From Planctomycetota bacterium (GTDB taxonomy: Bacteria; Planctomycetota; JACQVX01), in assembly GCA_016209495.1 (NCBI GenBank), contig JACQVX010000242.1, positions 1 through 35,240 on the forward strand: DNA of 35,240 nt. Direction: 5' to 3'. The notes under the pieces were generated by a model. That model was not told the origin of the DNA and ran no database searches. It was given only the letters and a program-made list of their open reading frames with translations. The position numbers were made by a program, and so were the translations under genes. The first letter of the stretch is position 1. Every line of letters begins with the position of its first letter. This document shows, one piece after another, positions 1 to 12,000 of the stretch.

Positions 1-3000
1 CCCGGGGCGGCGGTGGCGCTCACGTTGACGCTGAACTGCAGGGTCCGGGTGGCGCCACCCGGCACCTGGCTGACCGTGTCCGTGCGGCTGGAGATGAAGT
101 CCGCCGGGTTCGGCGTGAAGCCCAGGGCGGCCGCGGTGAGGTCGGCGGCAGCCTGGGCGGAATTCGTGGCCCGCACCTGGACCACGACGCCGGACTGGGC
201 CTGGCTCACGGTGAGGGGCGCCGCCACGACCTCCAGGGCGAGGGCGGGCGCCGTCTGGACGGTCCAGTCGTCCGTGGTCTCGGCTCCAGGGTTGGAGACG
301 TCCGCCCCGCTCACATCGTCGGTGGCCGTCACGGCGGCGTCGATCCCGTGCAGGCCCGTGGCGGCCAGCGCGGCCACGCTCACATCGAAGCTCAGGGTGC
401 GGCTCGTGCCTCCAGGCACCTGGGTGACGCTGTCCGTGCGCAGGGCGGTGAAGTCCGTGGCGAAGGGGCTGAAGAGCAGCGCCGCGTCGGAGACGTTGGC
501 GCCGGCGGCGATGGCCCCGTTGGTGGCCTCCACCTGGACGCCCACCCCCGTCTGGCCCCGGGTCACCAGGCCCTGGGAGGCCGTGACGCTGAGCACCAGG
601 CTCGCCCCGTTGAGGACGACCCAGCTCGACGTCGTGTCCGCGAAGAGCCGGGAGTAGTCCGCGCCCCCGTTGGCGTCGTCCGCGGTGACGGAGGCGTCGA
701 TGGTGTTGGGGACCGTGGCCGCGCCCAGGTTCACGTTGACGCTGAAGCTGAGCGTGGCGTTCCCGAGGCCCGCCACCTGGGTCACCGTGTCCGTGCGGGT
801 CGAGGTGAAGTCGGTGGAGTTGGGCGCGAAGGCCAGGGCCGCGGCGGTGATGTCGGCGGCGGCCGTCCCGGCATTGGCCACCGCCACCGTCACCACCGAG
901 CCCGTCTGTCCGCGGGTGACGGAGGCCGGGGAGGAGACGGCCAGACTCAGGTCCGGGACGCTCTGGACGGTCCAGGTGTCCTTGGTGCTCGCCGTGAGGA
1001 GCGAGGCGTCCTCGTTGCTGTTGGCGTCGCTGGCGATCACGCTCCCGTCCAGGGTGACCACGGCGATGGTGGCGGAGAGGTTCACGTTCACGTTGAAGCT
1101 CAGGGTGACGCCCGCGCCGCCGCCCGTCACCTGGGTGAGGGTGTCCGTCCGCGTCGAGCTGAAGTCCCCGGGGACGGGGGTGAAGGCGAGGGCAGCCAGG
1201 GCAAGATTGGCGGCCGCCTGCCCGGCGTTGACCAGCCGGGCGCTCACCGCCACGCCGGTCTGACCCCTGGTCACGGTGGTGGTGGCGGCCAGGACCTCCA
1301 GGGTGAGGGCCGGCGGGCTCTGGACCAGGACCGTGTCCAGGTTGTCGGCGTTCGCCTTGGAGACGTCGGCCCCGCTGTTGGCGTCGTCCGCCGTCACCGC
1401 GGCGTCCACGGTGCTGGTGATCAGGGCCGCGGTGCCCGACACCAGCACGTTGAAGATCAGGTCCCTCGACCCGCCGCCGCCGGGCACCTGGGTCACCAGG
1501 TCGGTGCGGGTGGCCGTGAAGTCCGTCCCGGCGGGGCTGAACGAGATGGCCCCTCCGGTGATGTCCGCGGCGGCCCCGCCCAGGTTGTCCACCTTCACCT
1601 TGAAGAAGCCGTTGACCTGGCCCTGGGTGACCGTGGCCGGGGCGAGGACCGTCACCACCAGGACCGGCGCCGACTGGACGACCCAGGTGTCCTTGGTGTC
1701 GGCGTTCGCCCTGGAGACGTTGACCCCGCTCACGTCGTCCGTGGCCCCGCAGGAGGCGTCCACGGTCTGGGTCCCCAGGGCCGCCAGGGCGTTGACGTCC
1801 ACCGTGAAGGCGAAGCTGTTGGTGGCCCCGCCCGCCACCTGGGTGACCGTGTCGGTGCGGGCCACGGTGAAGTCCGCGGGGCTCGTGATGGCCAGGTTCG
1901 CGGCGGAGATGTTCGCCGCGGCCTGGCCCACGTTCTGGACCCGCACCGTCACGCCTACCCCGGTCTGGCCGCGGGAGACGGTCCCCGTGCTCGCCACCAC
2001 CTCCAGGGTGAGGGCCGCCTCCTGGAGGACGGTCCATACGTCCGTGGTGTCCGCGGCGGGACGCGAGGCGTCCATGCCGCCGTTGGCGTCGTCGGCGCTC
2101 ACCGAGGCGTCGATGGTGCGCACCCCCAGGCTGGCCGACGTGGAGACGTTGACGCTGAAGTCCAGGGTGGCGCTCCCCAGGCCCGCAATCTGGGTTACGG
2201 TGTCGGTCCGGAGGGCCGTGAACTCGGTGGCCCCGGGACTGAAGGCCAGGGCGGCGCCGGTGAGGTCCGCCGCCGCCTGTCCGCCGTTGTACACCTGCAG
2301 GCTCACCGGGATCCCAGGCTGGCCGCGGGTGACGGTGGTGGGGGTCGCCAGGACGGTGAGCACCAGGGCCGGCGGGCTCTGGACGGTCCAGGCGTCCGTG
2401 GTGCCGGCGGTGGGCTGGGAGGCGTCCACCCCGGTGTTGAGGTCGCTGGCGGTGACGCTGGCGTCCACGGTGTTCAGGCCCAGGGTGGCGGTGGTGGAGA
2501 CGTTGACGGTGAAGTTCAGGTTCGCGCTGGAGCCGCTCAGGACCTGGGAGATGGTGTCCGTGCGCAGGGCGAAGTAGTCCGGCGGATTGGGCAGGAGCAC
2601 CAGCGCCGCCCCGGTGATCTCGGCCGTGGCCCCTCCCGTGTTGAACACGGTCACGGTCACCGGCGCCCCGGTCTGGCCCCGGGTCACCAGGGTGGGCCCG
2701 GCGAAGACCTGCATGCTCAGCGCGGGCGGGTCCTGGACCTCCCACGAGTCCGAGGTGTCCGCCGTGGGTCTGGAGACGTCGCCGCCGCTCACCACATCCG
2801 TGGCGGTGATGCCGGCGTCCACCGTGTGGAAGCCCAGCCCGGCCGCCCCGTTCACGTCCACGGAGAAGGTGAGGTTCCGGGTCCCCGCCGCCGGGACGTT
2901 GGTCACGCCGTCGGTCCGGGCGGAGGTGAAGTCCGCCGGGGTGGGAGTGAAGACCAGGACCGCATTGCCGATGTTCGCGTCCGAGTCGCCCACGTTGTCC

Positions 3001-6000
3001 ACCTGCACCGTGACCGCGGCGGCGGACTGGCCGCGGGTGACCTTGGTCGGGGCGAAGACCGCCACCACCAGGGTGGCCCCGGCCTTGACCTGGAAGGTGT
3101 CCTGGGTGTCCGCCGTGAGGCGGGAGACGTCCAGGCCGCTGTTCGCGTCGTCCGCCGTCACCATCCCGTCCACCGTCTCGATGCCCAGGGTCGCCGTGGC
3201 CGACACGTTGACGCCGAAGCTGAGGGTCACGTTCCCGAGGCCCCCCACCTGGGTCAGGGTGTCGGTGCGGGAGGCCGTGAACTGGGTCGGGTTGGCCGTG
3301 AAGGCCAGCCCCGCGGAGGTGATGTCCGCCGCCGCCGTCCCCGAGTTCGACACGGTGATGAAGAGGGGCGTGTTGGTCTGGCCCTGGCCCACCGCCGACG
3401 GGGCCAGGACGGCGGTGGTGAGGGAGGGCGGGCTCTGGACCGCGACCGTGTCCAGCGTGTCGGCGTTCGGCCGGGAGACGTCCTGGCCGCTGTTCGGGTC
3501 CGCCGCGGTCACGGACGCGTCGATGGTGCTCACCGCCAGGGTCGCCGCGGCGTTGACGTTCATGCTGAAGCTCAGGGTGGCCGACGAGGCCCCGCCCACC
3601 TGGGTCACTGTATCGGTCCTGGTCAGGGTGAAGTCCGTGGCGTTGGGGGTGAACGCCAGGGCCGCGCCGGAGATGGTCGCCAGGGCGGTGCCGGCGTTCG
3701 TCACCTGCACCAGGACCGGGACGGCAATCTGGCCCTGGGTCACCGTGGCCTGGGCCAGCACGACCGCCACCGCGAGGGTAGGCAGGGACTGCACGGTCCA
3801 GGTGTCCTTCGTGGCGGCCGCCAGGGCGGAGACGTCCTGCCCGCTGTTCGTGTCCGTGGCGCTCACGGAGGCGTCCACCGTGTGGGCGCCCAGGTTCGCG
3901 GCGGCCCCCACGGTCACGGTGAAGGCCAGGTTCACCGTGCCGCCGCCCACCACCTGGGTGATGCTGTCGGTCCGGACGTCCAGGAAGTCCGCGGGGAAGG
4001 GCGCGAAGTAGAGGTCCGCCGCCCCGAGGATGGCCGTGGCCCCGCCGGCGTTGACCACCCGCAGGCCGACCCCCACCCCGGTCTGGCCCTGGGTCACGGC
4101 CACGGGCCCGGCCTGAACCTCGAGGGCGAGGCTGGGCAGGCTCTGCACCACCCAGACGTCGGTCGTGTCCGCGGCGGCCCTGGAGGCGTCGTAGCCCGAG
4201 TTGGCGTCGGTGGCCGTCACGGCGGCGTCCAGGGTGTGGAAGCCGGTCGTGGCCGCCAGGTCCACCGCCACCTGGAAGTTCAACGTCCGCGTGGCGCCGC
4301 CCGCCACCTGGGCCACCGTGTCGGTCCGGGTCGCGGTGAACTGGGTGGTCCCGGGGGTGAACAGCAGGGCAGCCGCCGCCAGGTTGGCCGCCGCGGTGCC
4401 GCCGTTGGCCACCCTCAGGTCCACCGGGAGCCCGGTCTGGCCCTGGGTCACCGTGCTCGCCGCCGCCAGGACCTCCAGGGTGAGGGCCGGCGGGCTCTGG
4501 ACGGTCCAGACGTCCGTCGTCGCCGCAGAGGCCGCCGAGGCGTCGTAGCCCGAGTTGGCGTCGTCGGCCGTCACCGCCGCGTCCAGGGTCACCGGCCCCA
4601 GCGCGGCCGCGGCGCCCACGTCCACGCCGAAGCTCAGGGTCAGGGCCCCCAGGCCGGGGACCTGGCTCCCGGTGTCGGTGCGGGCCGCGGTGAAGTCCGT
4701 GGCGCCGGGCGCGAAGGCGAGGAGCGCGGCGGTGAGGTCCGCCGCCGCCTGGCCCGCGTTGGCGGCGCGCACGTCCACCGCCACGGACGACTGGCCGCGG
4801 GAGACCGTGAGGGCCGCCGACAGGACCTCCAGGGAGAGGGAGGGCGGGGTCTGGACGGTCCAGGCGTCGCGGGTGTCCGCGGTGGCCCTGGAGGCGTCGG
4901 CGCCGCTGTTGGCGTCGTCGGAGGTCACCGCCGCGTCGATGGTGTTCGAGGCCAGCACCGCAGTGGCCTTCACGTCCACCAGGAAGCTCAGGGTCGCCGA
5001 CTCGCTCCCGGGGACCTGGACCAGGGTGTCCGTGCGGGTGGCCGTGAAGTCCCCGCCGTTCGTGAAGCTCAGGGCCGCCCCGGTGAGGTCCGCCGCCGCC
5101 GTCCCGGCGTTGGACAGGTTCACCGTCACGGGGATGGCCGATTGTCCGCGGGTCACCAGGGCCAGGGCCGCGACCACCTCCAGGGTGAGGCCGGGCGCCG
5201 ACTGCACGGTCCAGGCGTCCTTCGTATTGGCCGTGGCGAGGGAGACGTCCGCCCCGGTGTTGGCGTCGCTGGCGGTCACGGCGGCGTCGATGGTGGTGGA
5301 CACCAGGGCCGCGAGGGCGTTCACGTCCACCACGAAGGCCAGGTTCTGGGTCCCGCCGCCCGCCACCTGGCTCACCGTGTCGGAGCGCAGGGCGGTGAAA
5401 GCCGTCGCGTTCGGGGTGAAGGAGAGGGCCGCCGCCGCCAGGTTCGCCGCCGCGGTCCCGTTGTTCGTCACCTGCACCGTGACGGGGACGTTGAGCTGCC
5501 CCTGGCTCACGGTGCTCGCCGCCAGGACCGCCGCCTGGAGCGCGGCCGCGCTCTGGACCGTCCAGACGGCCTTCGTGTCCGCCGTGGCCCTGGAGACGTC
5601 GGCCCCGCTGTTGGCGTCGTCGGCCGTCACCGCGGCGTCCACCGTCACCGGCCCCAGGGCAGCGGCCGCGGACACGTCCACGGTGTAGACCAGGGTGGAG
5701 GTCCCCACGCCCGGGAGCTGGGTCAGGGTGTCCGTGCGGGTGGCGGTGAAGTCGCCCACCGCGGAGAAGGCCAGGGCGTCCCCCGTGAGGTCGGCGGCGG
5801 CGGTCCCCGCGTTGGACACCCGGACCGTCACGGGCACCGTCGTCTGGGCCTGGGTCACCGTGGCCGGGGCCACCACCTCCAGGGTCAGGGCCGGCGCGGA
5901 CTGGACCGTCAGGGCGCCTGTGGTGTCGGCCGCGAGCCGCGAGGCGTCGTAGCCCGAGTTGGCGTCGTCCGCGGTCACCGCCGCGTCCACGGTCACGGTC

Positions 6001-9000
6001 CCCAGGGCCGCCAGGGCCGCGACGTCCACGCTGAATGCCAGGGTGGAGGTGGCGCCCCCCGGGACCTGAGTCAGGGTATCCGTGCGCGTCGCCGTGAAGT
6101 CGCCCGGGTTCGTGAAGGACAGTGCGGCCCCCGTGAGGTCGGCGGCCGCGGTTCCAGAGTTGGTGACTTCCACGCTCACCGGCACCCCAGCCTGGCCCCG
6201 GGTCACGGTGGGCTGGGAGGGGAGGACTCGAAGGGTCAAGGCGGGGGCCGTCTGGACCGTCCAGGCGTCCTTCGTGTCCGCGGTGGGCCGGGAGACGTCG
6301 TAGCCCGAGTTGGCGTCGTCGGCCGTCACGCCCGCGTCGATGGTGTGGCTCCCCAGGCCCGCGATGGCGGCCACCGTCACGTCGAAGCTCAGGTTCCGGG
6401 TGCCGCCGCCCGGGACCTGGTTGAAGGTGTCGGTCCGGGTGGAGATGAAGTCGGCGGGCGCCGGCGAGAAGGCCAGGGCGGCGCCGGTCAGGTCCGCGGC
6501 CGCCTGCCCCGCGTTGGAGACGCGCACCGTCACCGGGATGGCGCTCTGGCCCCGCGTCACGGAGGCCGGGCCCGCGAGGACCTCCGTGGTGAGCGCGGGG
6601 GCGGTCTGGACGATCCACGAATCGGTGGTGTCCGCGTTGGGCCGGGACACGTCCGCCCCGCTGTTGTCGTCCGTGGCGGTGAGGGCGGCGTCGATCACGT
6701 GGAAGCCGGGCGTCGCCGCGGCACCCACCTCCACGCTGAAGCTCAGGGTCCCGCTCGCGCCCCCGGCGATCTGCGTGATGGGGTCCAACCGCGTCGCGGT
6801 GAACTGGGTCGCGAAGGGGCTGAAGGCCAGCGCCGCACCCGTGATGTTGGCTGCCGCGGTCCCCAGGTTGTCCACGATCGCCGTCACGCTGACGGCGCTC
6901 TGGGCCTGGGTGACCAGGGTGGGTGTGGTCAACACTCGCACCTGGAGGCCCGGGGGGCTCTGGACGGACCAGGTGTCCACGGTGTCGGCGCTGGCCTTCG
7001 AAACGTCGTAGCCGCTGTTGGCGTCGTCGGCGCTCACCGCGCCGTCGACGGTGTGGGTGCCGAGGGTGGCGGCGGCGTCCGCCGCCACGGTGAAGCTCAG
7101 GGTGACGCTGGAAGCGCCCAGGACCTGGGTCTGGGTGTCGGTGCGCGTCGCGGTGAACTGGGCGGCCCCGGGGCTGAAGGCCAGGGCCGCGCCCGTCAGG
7201 TCCGCCGCCGCGGTCCCCGCGTTCGCCACCCGCAGCGTCACCGGGATGCCCGTCTGGCCCTGGGTCACGAGCCCCGCGGCCGCGTCCACCGCCAGGGTCA
7301 GGACCGGCGGGCTCTGCACGAGCCAGGTGTCCACGGTGTCGGCGTTCGCCCGGGAGGCGTCGGTCCCGCTGTTGGCGTCGTCCGCCGTCACGGCGGCGTC
7401 CAAGGTGTTCACCGCCAGGGCCGCCGTGGCGCTCACGGTCACGGTGAAGGCCAGGGTGTTCGAGCCCAGGCCGGCCACCTGGGTCTGGGTGTCCGTGCGG
7501 ACGGCGGTGAAGTCCGGGGCGTTCGTGAAGGCCAGGGCGGCGCCGGTCAGGTCCGCGGCGGCCTGGCCGACGTTGGCCACCGTCACCGTCACCGGGATGG
7601 CCGACTGGCCCTGGGACACGGTGGCCGGGGCCGCCACCGCCAGGGTCAGGGAGGGCGCGGTCTGCACCGTCCAGGTGGCCTGGGTGGTGGCCGTGGCGAG
7701 GGAGACGTCGTAGCCCGTGTTGGAGTCGTCGGCCGTCACCGAGGCGTCCACCGTGTGGGTCGCCAGGGCCGCCCCGCCGGCCACGTCCACGGAGAAATTC
7801 AAGGTCCGGGTAGCGCCGCCCGCCACCTGCGTCTCCGTGTCGGTGCGCGTGGGGACGAAGTCGCCCGGGTTCGGGGCGAAGGCCAGGGCCGCCGCCGTGA
7901 GGTCCGCCGCCGCCTCGCCGCCGTTCGTCACCCGGAGGTAGACCGGCACGCCGGTCTGGGTTCGGGTCACCAGGGCCTGGGAGACGACCACCTGGGTCGT
8001 GAGGGCGGCCGGGGTCTGGACGGTCCAGGTGTCCGTGCTGTCCGCCGAGGCGCGGGAGGCGTCGTAGCCCGAGTTGGCGTCCGTGGCGGTCAGGGCCGCG
8101 TCCAGGGTGTGGAAGCCGGTGGTCGCGGCGGCGCCCACGTCCACGCTGAAGAGCAGGCTCACGGCCCCGCTGCCCGCGATGGAGGTGATGGCGTCGGTGC
8201 GGGTGGCGGTGAACTCGGTGGCCCCGGGCGCGAAGGAGAGGGCCGCCGTGCCGATGGTCGCCCCGGCGGTCCCGCCGTTGGCCACGGCCAGGGTCACGGC
8301 CACGGCCGACTGGCCGCGAGACACGAAGGTGGGCTGGGCCAGGACCTGGAGCACGAGGGTCGGAGGGCTCTGGACTGTCCAGGCGGCCATGGTGTCGGCC
8401 GTGGCGCGCGAGACGTCGTAGCCCGAGTTGGCGTCGTCGGCCGTCACCGCGGCGTCGATGGTCTGGACCCCCAGGGTCGCGGCGGCGGCGACGTTGACCG
8501 TGAAGCTCAGGGTCACCGTGGTGGTGCTACCCACCTGGGTCAGGGTGTCGGTGCGGGAGGCGGTGAACTCGCCCGCGCCAGGGCTGAAGGCCAGGGCCGC
8601 CCCCGTGAGGTCCGCGGCGGAGGTCCCGGCGTTGGCGAGGCGGACTGTCACGCCCACCGCCGACTGGCCGCGGGAGACGGTGGCCTGGGAGGCCACGACC
8701 TCCAGCGTCAGGGAGGGCGGGCTCTGGACCGTCCAGGAGTCGACGGTCGCCGCCGCCGCCACCGAGGCATCCGCCCCGCCGTTGGCGTCGTCCGCGGTGA
8801 TGGCGCCGTCGATGGTGTGGACGCCCAGGGCCGCCGCGGAGGCCACGGCCACGGTGAAGTTCAGGGTCAGCGCGCCGCCCCCGGCGACGGTCGTAGCCGT
8901 GTCCGTCCGCGTCGCGGTGAACGCGGTCGCCCCGGGGCTGAAGGCCAGGGCCGCCGCCGTGAGGTCCGCCGCCGCCGTCCCGGCGTTCGTCACTCGGAGG

Positions 9001-12000
9001 TCCACCGGGATCCCGGTCTGCCCCTGGGTCACCAGGGCCAGGGCGGCGGAGACCTCCAGGCTGAGGGCGGGCGGGCTCTGGACGGTCCAGGTGTCGATGG
9101 TGCTGGCGCCGGGCAGCGAGACGCTCGTCCCGCTGTTCCCGTCGTCGGCGGTCACCGCGGCGTCGACGGTGGTGGGCCCCAGGCCCGCGGCCCCGGAGAC
9201 GGTCACGGTGAAACTCAGACTCTGGGTCCCGCCGCCCGGCACCTGGGTGACGCTGTCGGTCCGGGAGAAGGTGTAGTCCGGCGGGACGAAGAAGAGGAGC
9301 GAGGCGGCCGTGAGGTCCGCCGCCGCCTGGCCGGCGTTGGCCACCCGCACCGTCACCGGGACGCCCGTCTGGCCCCGGGTGACCAGGGCGGGGGAGGCCA
9401 CGACCTCGCTCGAGAGCGAGGCCGGGGTCTGGACGGTCCAGGCCCCGGTGGTATCGGCGTTCGCGCGGGAGGCGTCGGCGCCGCTGTTGGCGTCATCGGA
9501 GGTCACCGCGGCGTCGATGACCTGGAAGCCCAGGGTCGCGGCCGCGTTCACGTCGACGTCGAAGCGGACGGTGCGCGTGACGCCGCCCGCCACCTGGGTC
9601 TCCGTGTCCGTGCGGGTGGCGGTGTAGTCGGCGGGGACGGTGAAGGCCAGGGCCGCCCCGGTGAGGTCCGCCGCCGCGGTCCCACCGTTCGAGACCTCCA
9701 GGCGCACCAGGACAGCGGTCTGGCCCCTGGAGACCAGACCCTGGGAGGGCGCGACGCGCAGCGTGAGGCTGGGCGGGGTCTGGACGGTCCAGGTGGCCCT
9801 GGTGTCCGCCGTCGAGCGCGAGGCGTCGTAGCCCGTGTTGACGTCCGCGGCGCTCACCGAGGCGTCCAGGGTCTGGACCCCCAGGGTCGCGGCGGCGTCC
9901 ACGTTCACGCTGAAGCTCAGGGTCGCGGTCCCGGGGCCGGCGATCTGGGTCACCGTGTCCGTGCGGGTCGCGGTGAACTCGGCGGCCCCGGGGCTGAAGG
10001 CCAGGGCCGCGCCGCCGAGGTTCGCGGCGGCCGACCCGACGTTGGTGAGCCGCACCGTCACCGGGACCGCGCCCTGGCCCCGGGTCACGGTGGGCTGGGA
10101 GGCCACCACCTCCAGCGCGAGGGAGGGCGGGGTCTGGACGGTCCAGGTGGCCTTGGTGTCCGCCGTGGGCCTGGAGGCGTCGGCCCCGGTGTTGGCGTCG
10201 TCGGCGGTCACCGCCGCGTCCAGGGTATGGGCCCCGGTGGCCGCCGCGACCGCCACGTCCACGGCGAAGACCAGGGTCGCGCTCCCCCCGCCGGCAACCT
10301 GGGTCACGGCGTCGGTGCGCGTCCCGGTGAAGGCCGTGGCCGCGGGGCTGAAGGCCAGGGCCGCGGCGGTGAGATCCGCCGCGGCGGCCCCGGCCGGGTT
10401 CAGAAGCTCGACGGTCACTGCCACGGCCGTCTGGCCCTGGCTCACCAGGGGCTGGGAGGCCACCACCCGAAGCGTGAGGGCCGGGGCGGTCTGCACCGTC
10501 CAGGCGTCCTTCGTGGCGGCCGCCGCGACCGAGGCGCCGGCGCCCGAGTTGGCGTCGGTGGCCGTGACGGCCGCGTCGAGGGTGTTCGCCACGGCCGCCG
10601 CGGCGACGTTCACGTTCACGAGGAAGCTCAGGGACCGGGTGGAAGAGCCGGGGACCTGGGTCTGGGTGTCCGTCCGGGCCACGGTGAAGTCCGTGGCGTT
10701 GGGGCTGAAGGCCAGGTCCGCCGCCGACACGGCCGCCGCCGCCTGGCCGGCGTTGGTGGCCTCCACGGTCACCGGCACCGAGAACTGGCCCTGGGTCACG
10801 GTGGCGGCGACGGCCACGACGCGCAGCGTCAGGGCCGGGGCCGTCTGGACGGTCCAGACCGCGCGCGTGTCGGCCGTGGGCCGGGAGGCGTCCGCGCCGC
10901 TGTTGGCGTCGTCGGCCGTCACCGAGGCGTCCACCGTGTGTGCCCCCAGGGTGGCGGCCGAGGCCACGTCCACCGTGAAGGCGAGCGTGGCCCCGCCGGC
11001 CCCCGGGACCTGGGTCAGGGTGTCGGTGCGGGTGGCGGTGAAGTCCCCGGCGAAGGGGCTGAAGGAGAGGGCCGCGCCGGTGAGGTCCGCGGCGGCGGTC
11101 CCCGCGTTCGTCACCTGGACCTGCACCGGGGTCCCGGTCTGCCCCTGGGTCACGGTGGCCTGGGCGAGGACGGCCACGGTAAGGACCGGCGGCGACTGCA
11201 CGGTCCAGGCGTCCTTCGTGTCAGCGGTGAGCCTGGACGCGTCCAGGCCCGTGTTGGCGTCGTCCGCCGTCACCGAGGCGTCGAGGGTCGTGGCCCCCAG
11301 GGCGGCGCCGGCGGCCACGGAGACGGTGAAGTCCAGGTTGGCGCTCCCCCCGCCCGCCACCTGGGTCACGGTGTCGGTGCGACTGGCGGTGAAGTCCGTG
11401 ACACCGGGGCTGAAGCCCAGGGTGGCCCCCGTGAGGTCCGCCGCCGCCCCGCCCGCGTTGTCCACCTGCACGGTGATCGCGAGCGCGCCCTGGCCCCGGC
11501 TCACGGTGGCGGGCGCCGCTATTACCGCCGTGGCGAGCGCCGGGGCCGTCTGCACGGTCCAGACGCCCTTCGTGCCCGCGGTGGCCTGGGAGACGTCGGC
11601 CCCGCTGTTGGCGTCGTCGGCGGTGACGCCGGCGTCGATGGTGGCCGCCCCCGGGGTCGCCGTGAGGGCCACGTCCACCGAGAACTGCAGGGTGACCGTG
11701 GCGCTCCCGGGGATCTGGCTCAGGGTGTCGGTGCGGGTGGCGCTGTAGTCGGCGGGGGTGGGGCTGAAGGCCAGGGCCACCCCCGTGAGGTCGGCCGCGG
11801 CGGTCCCGCCGTCGGTCACCCTCACGGCGACCCCGACCGCCGACTGGCCCCGGGTGACGCTGGCCTGGGAGGGCAGGACCTGGACCGTCAGGACCGCGGC
11901 GCTCTGGACCGTCCAGACCTCGGTGTCGGCGGCCGTGAGGGCGGCGCTGCTATTGGCATCGGCCGCGGTCACCCCGGCGTTCAGGGTGTGGAAGCCGAGG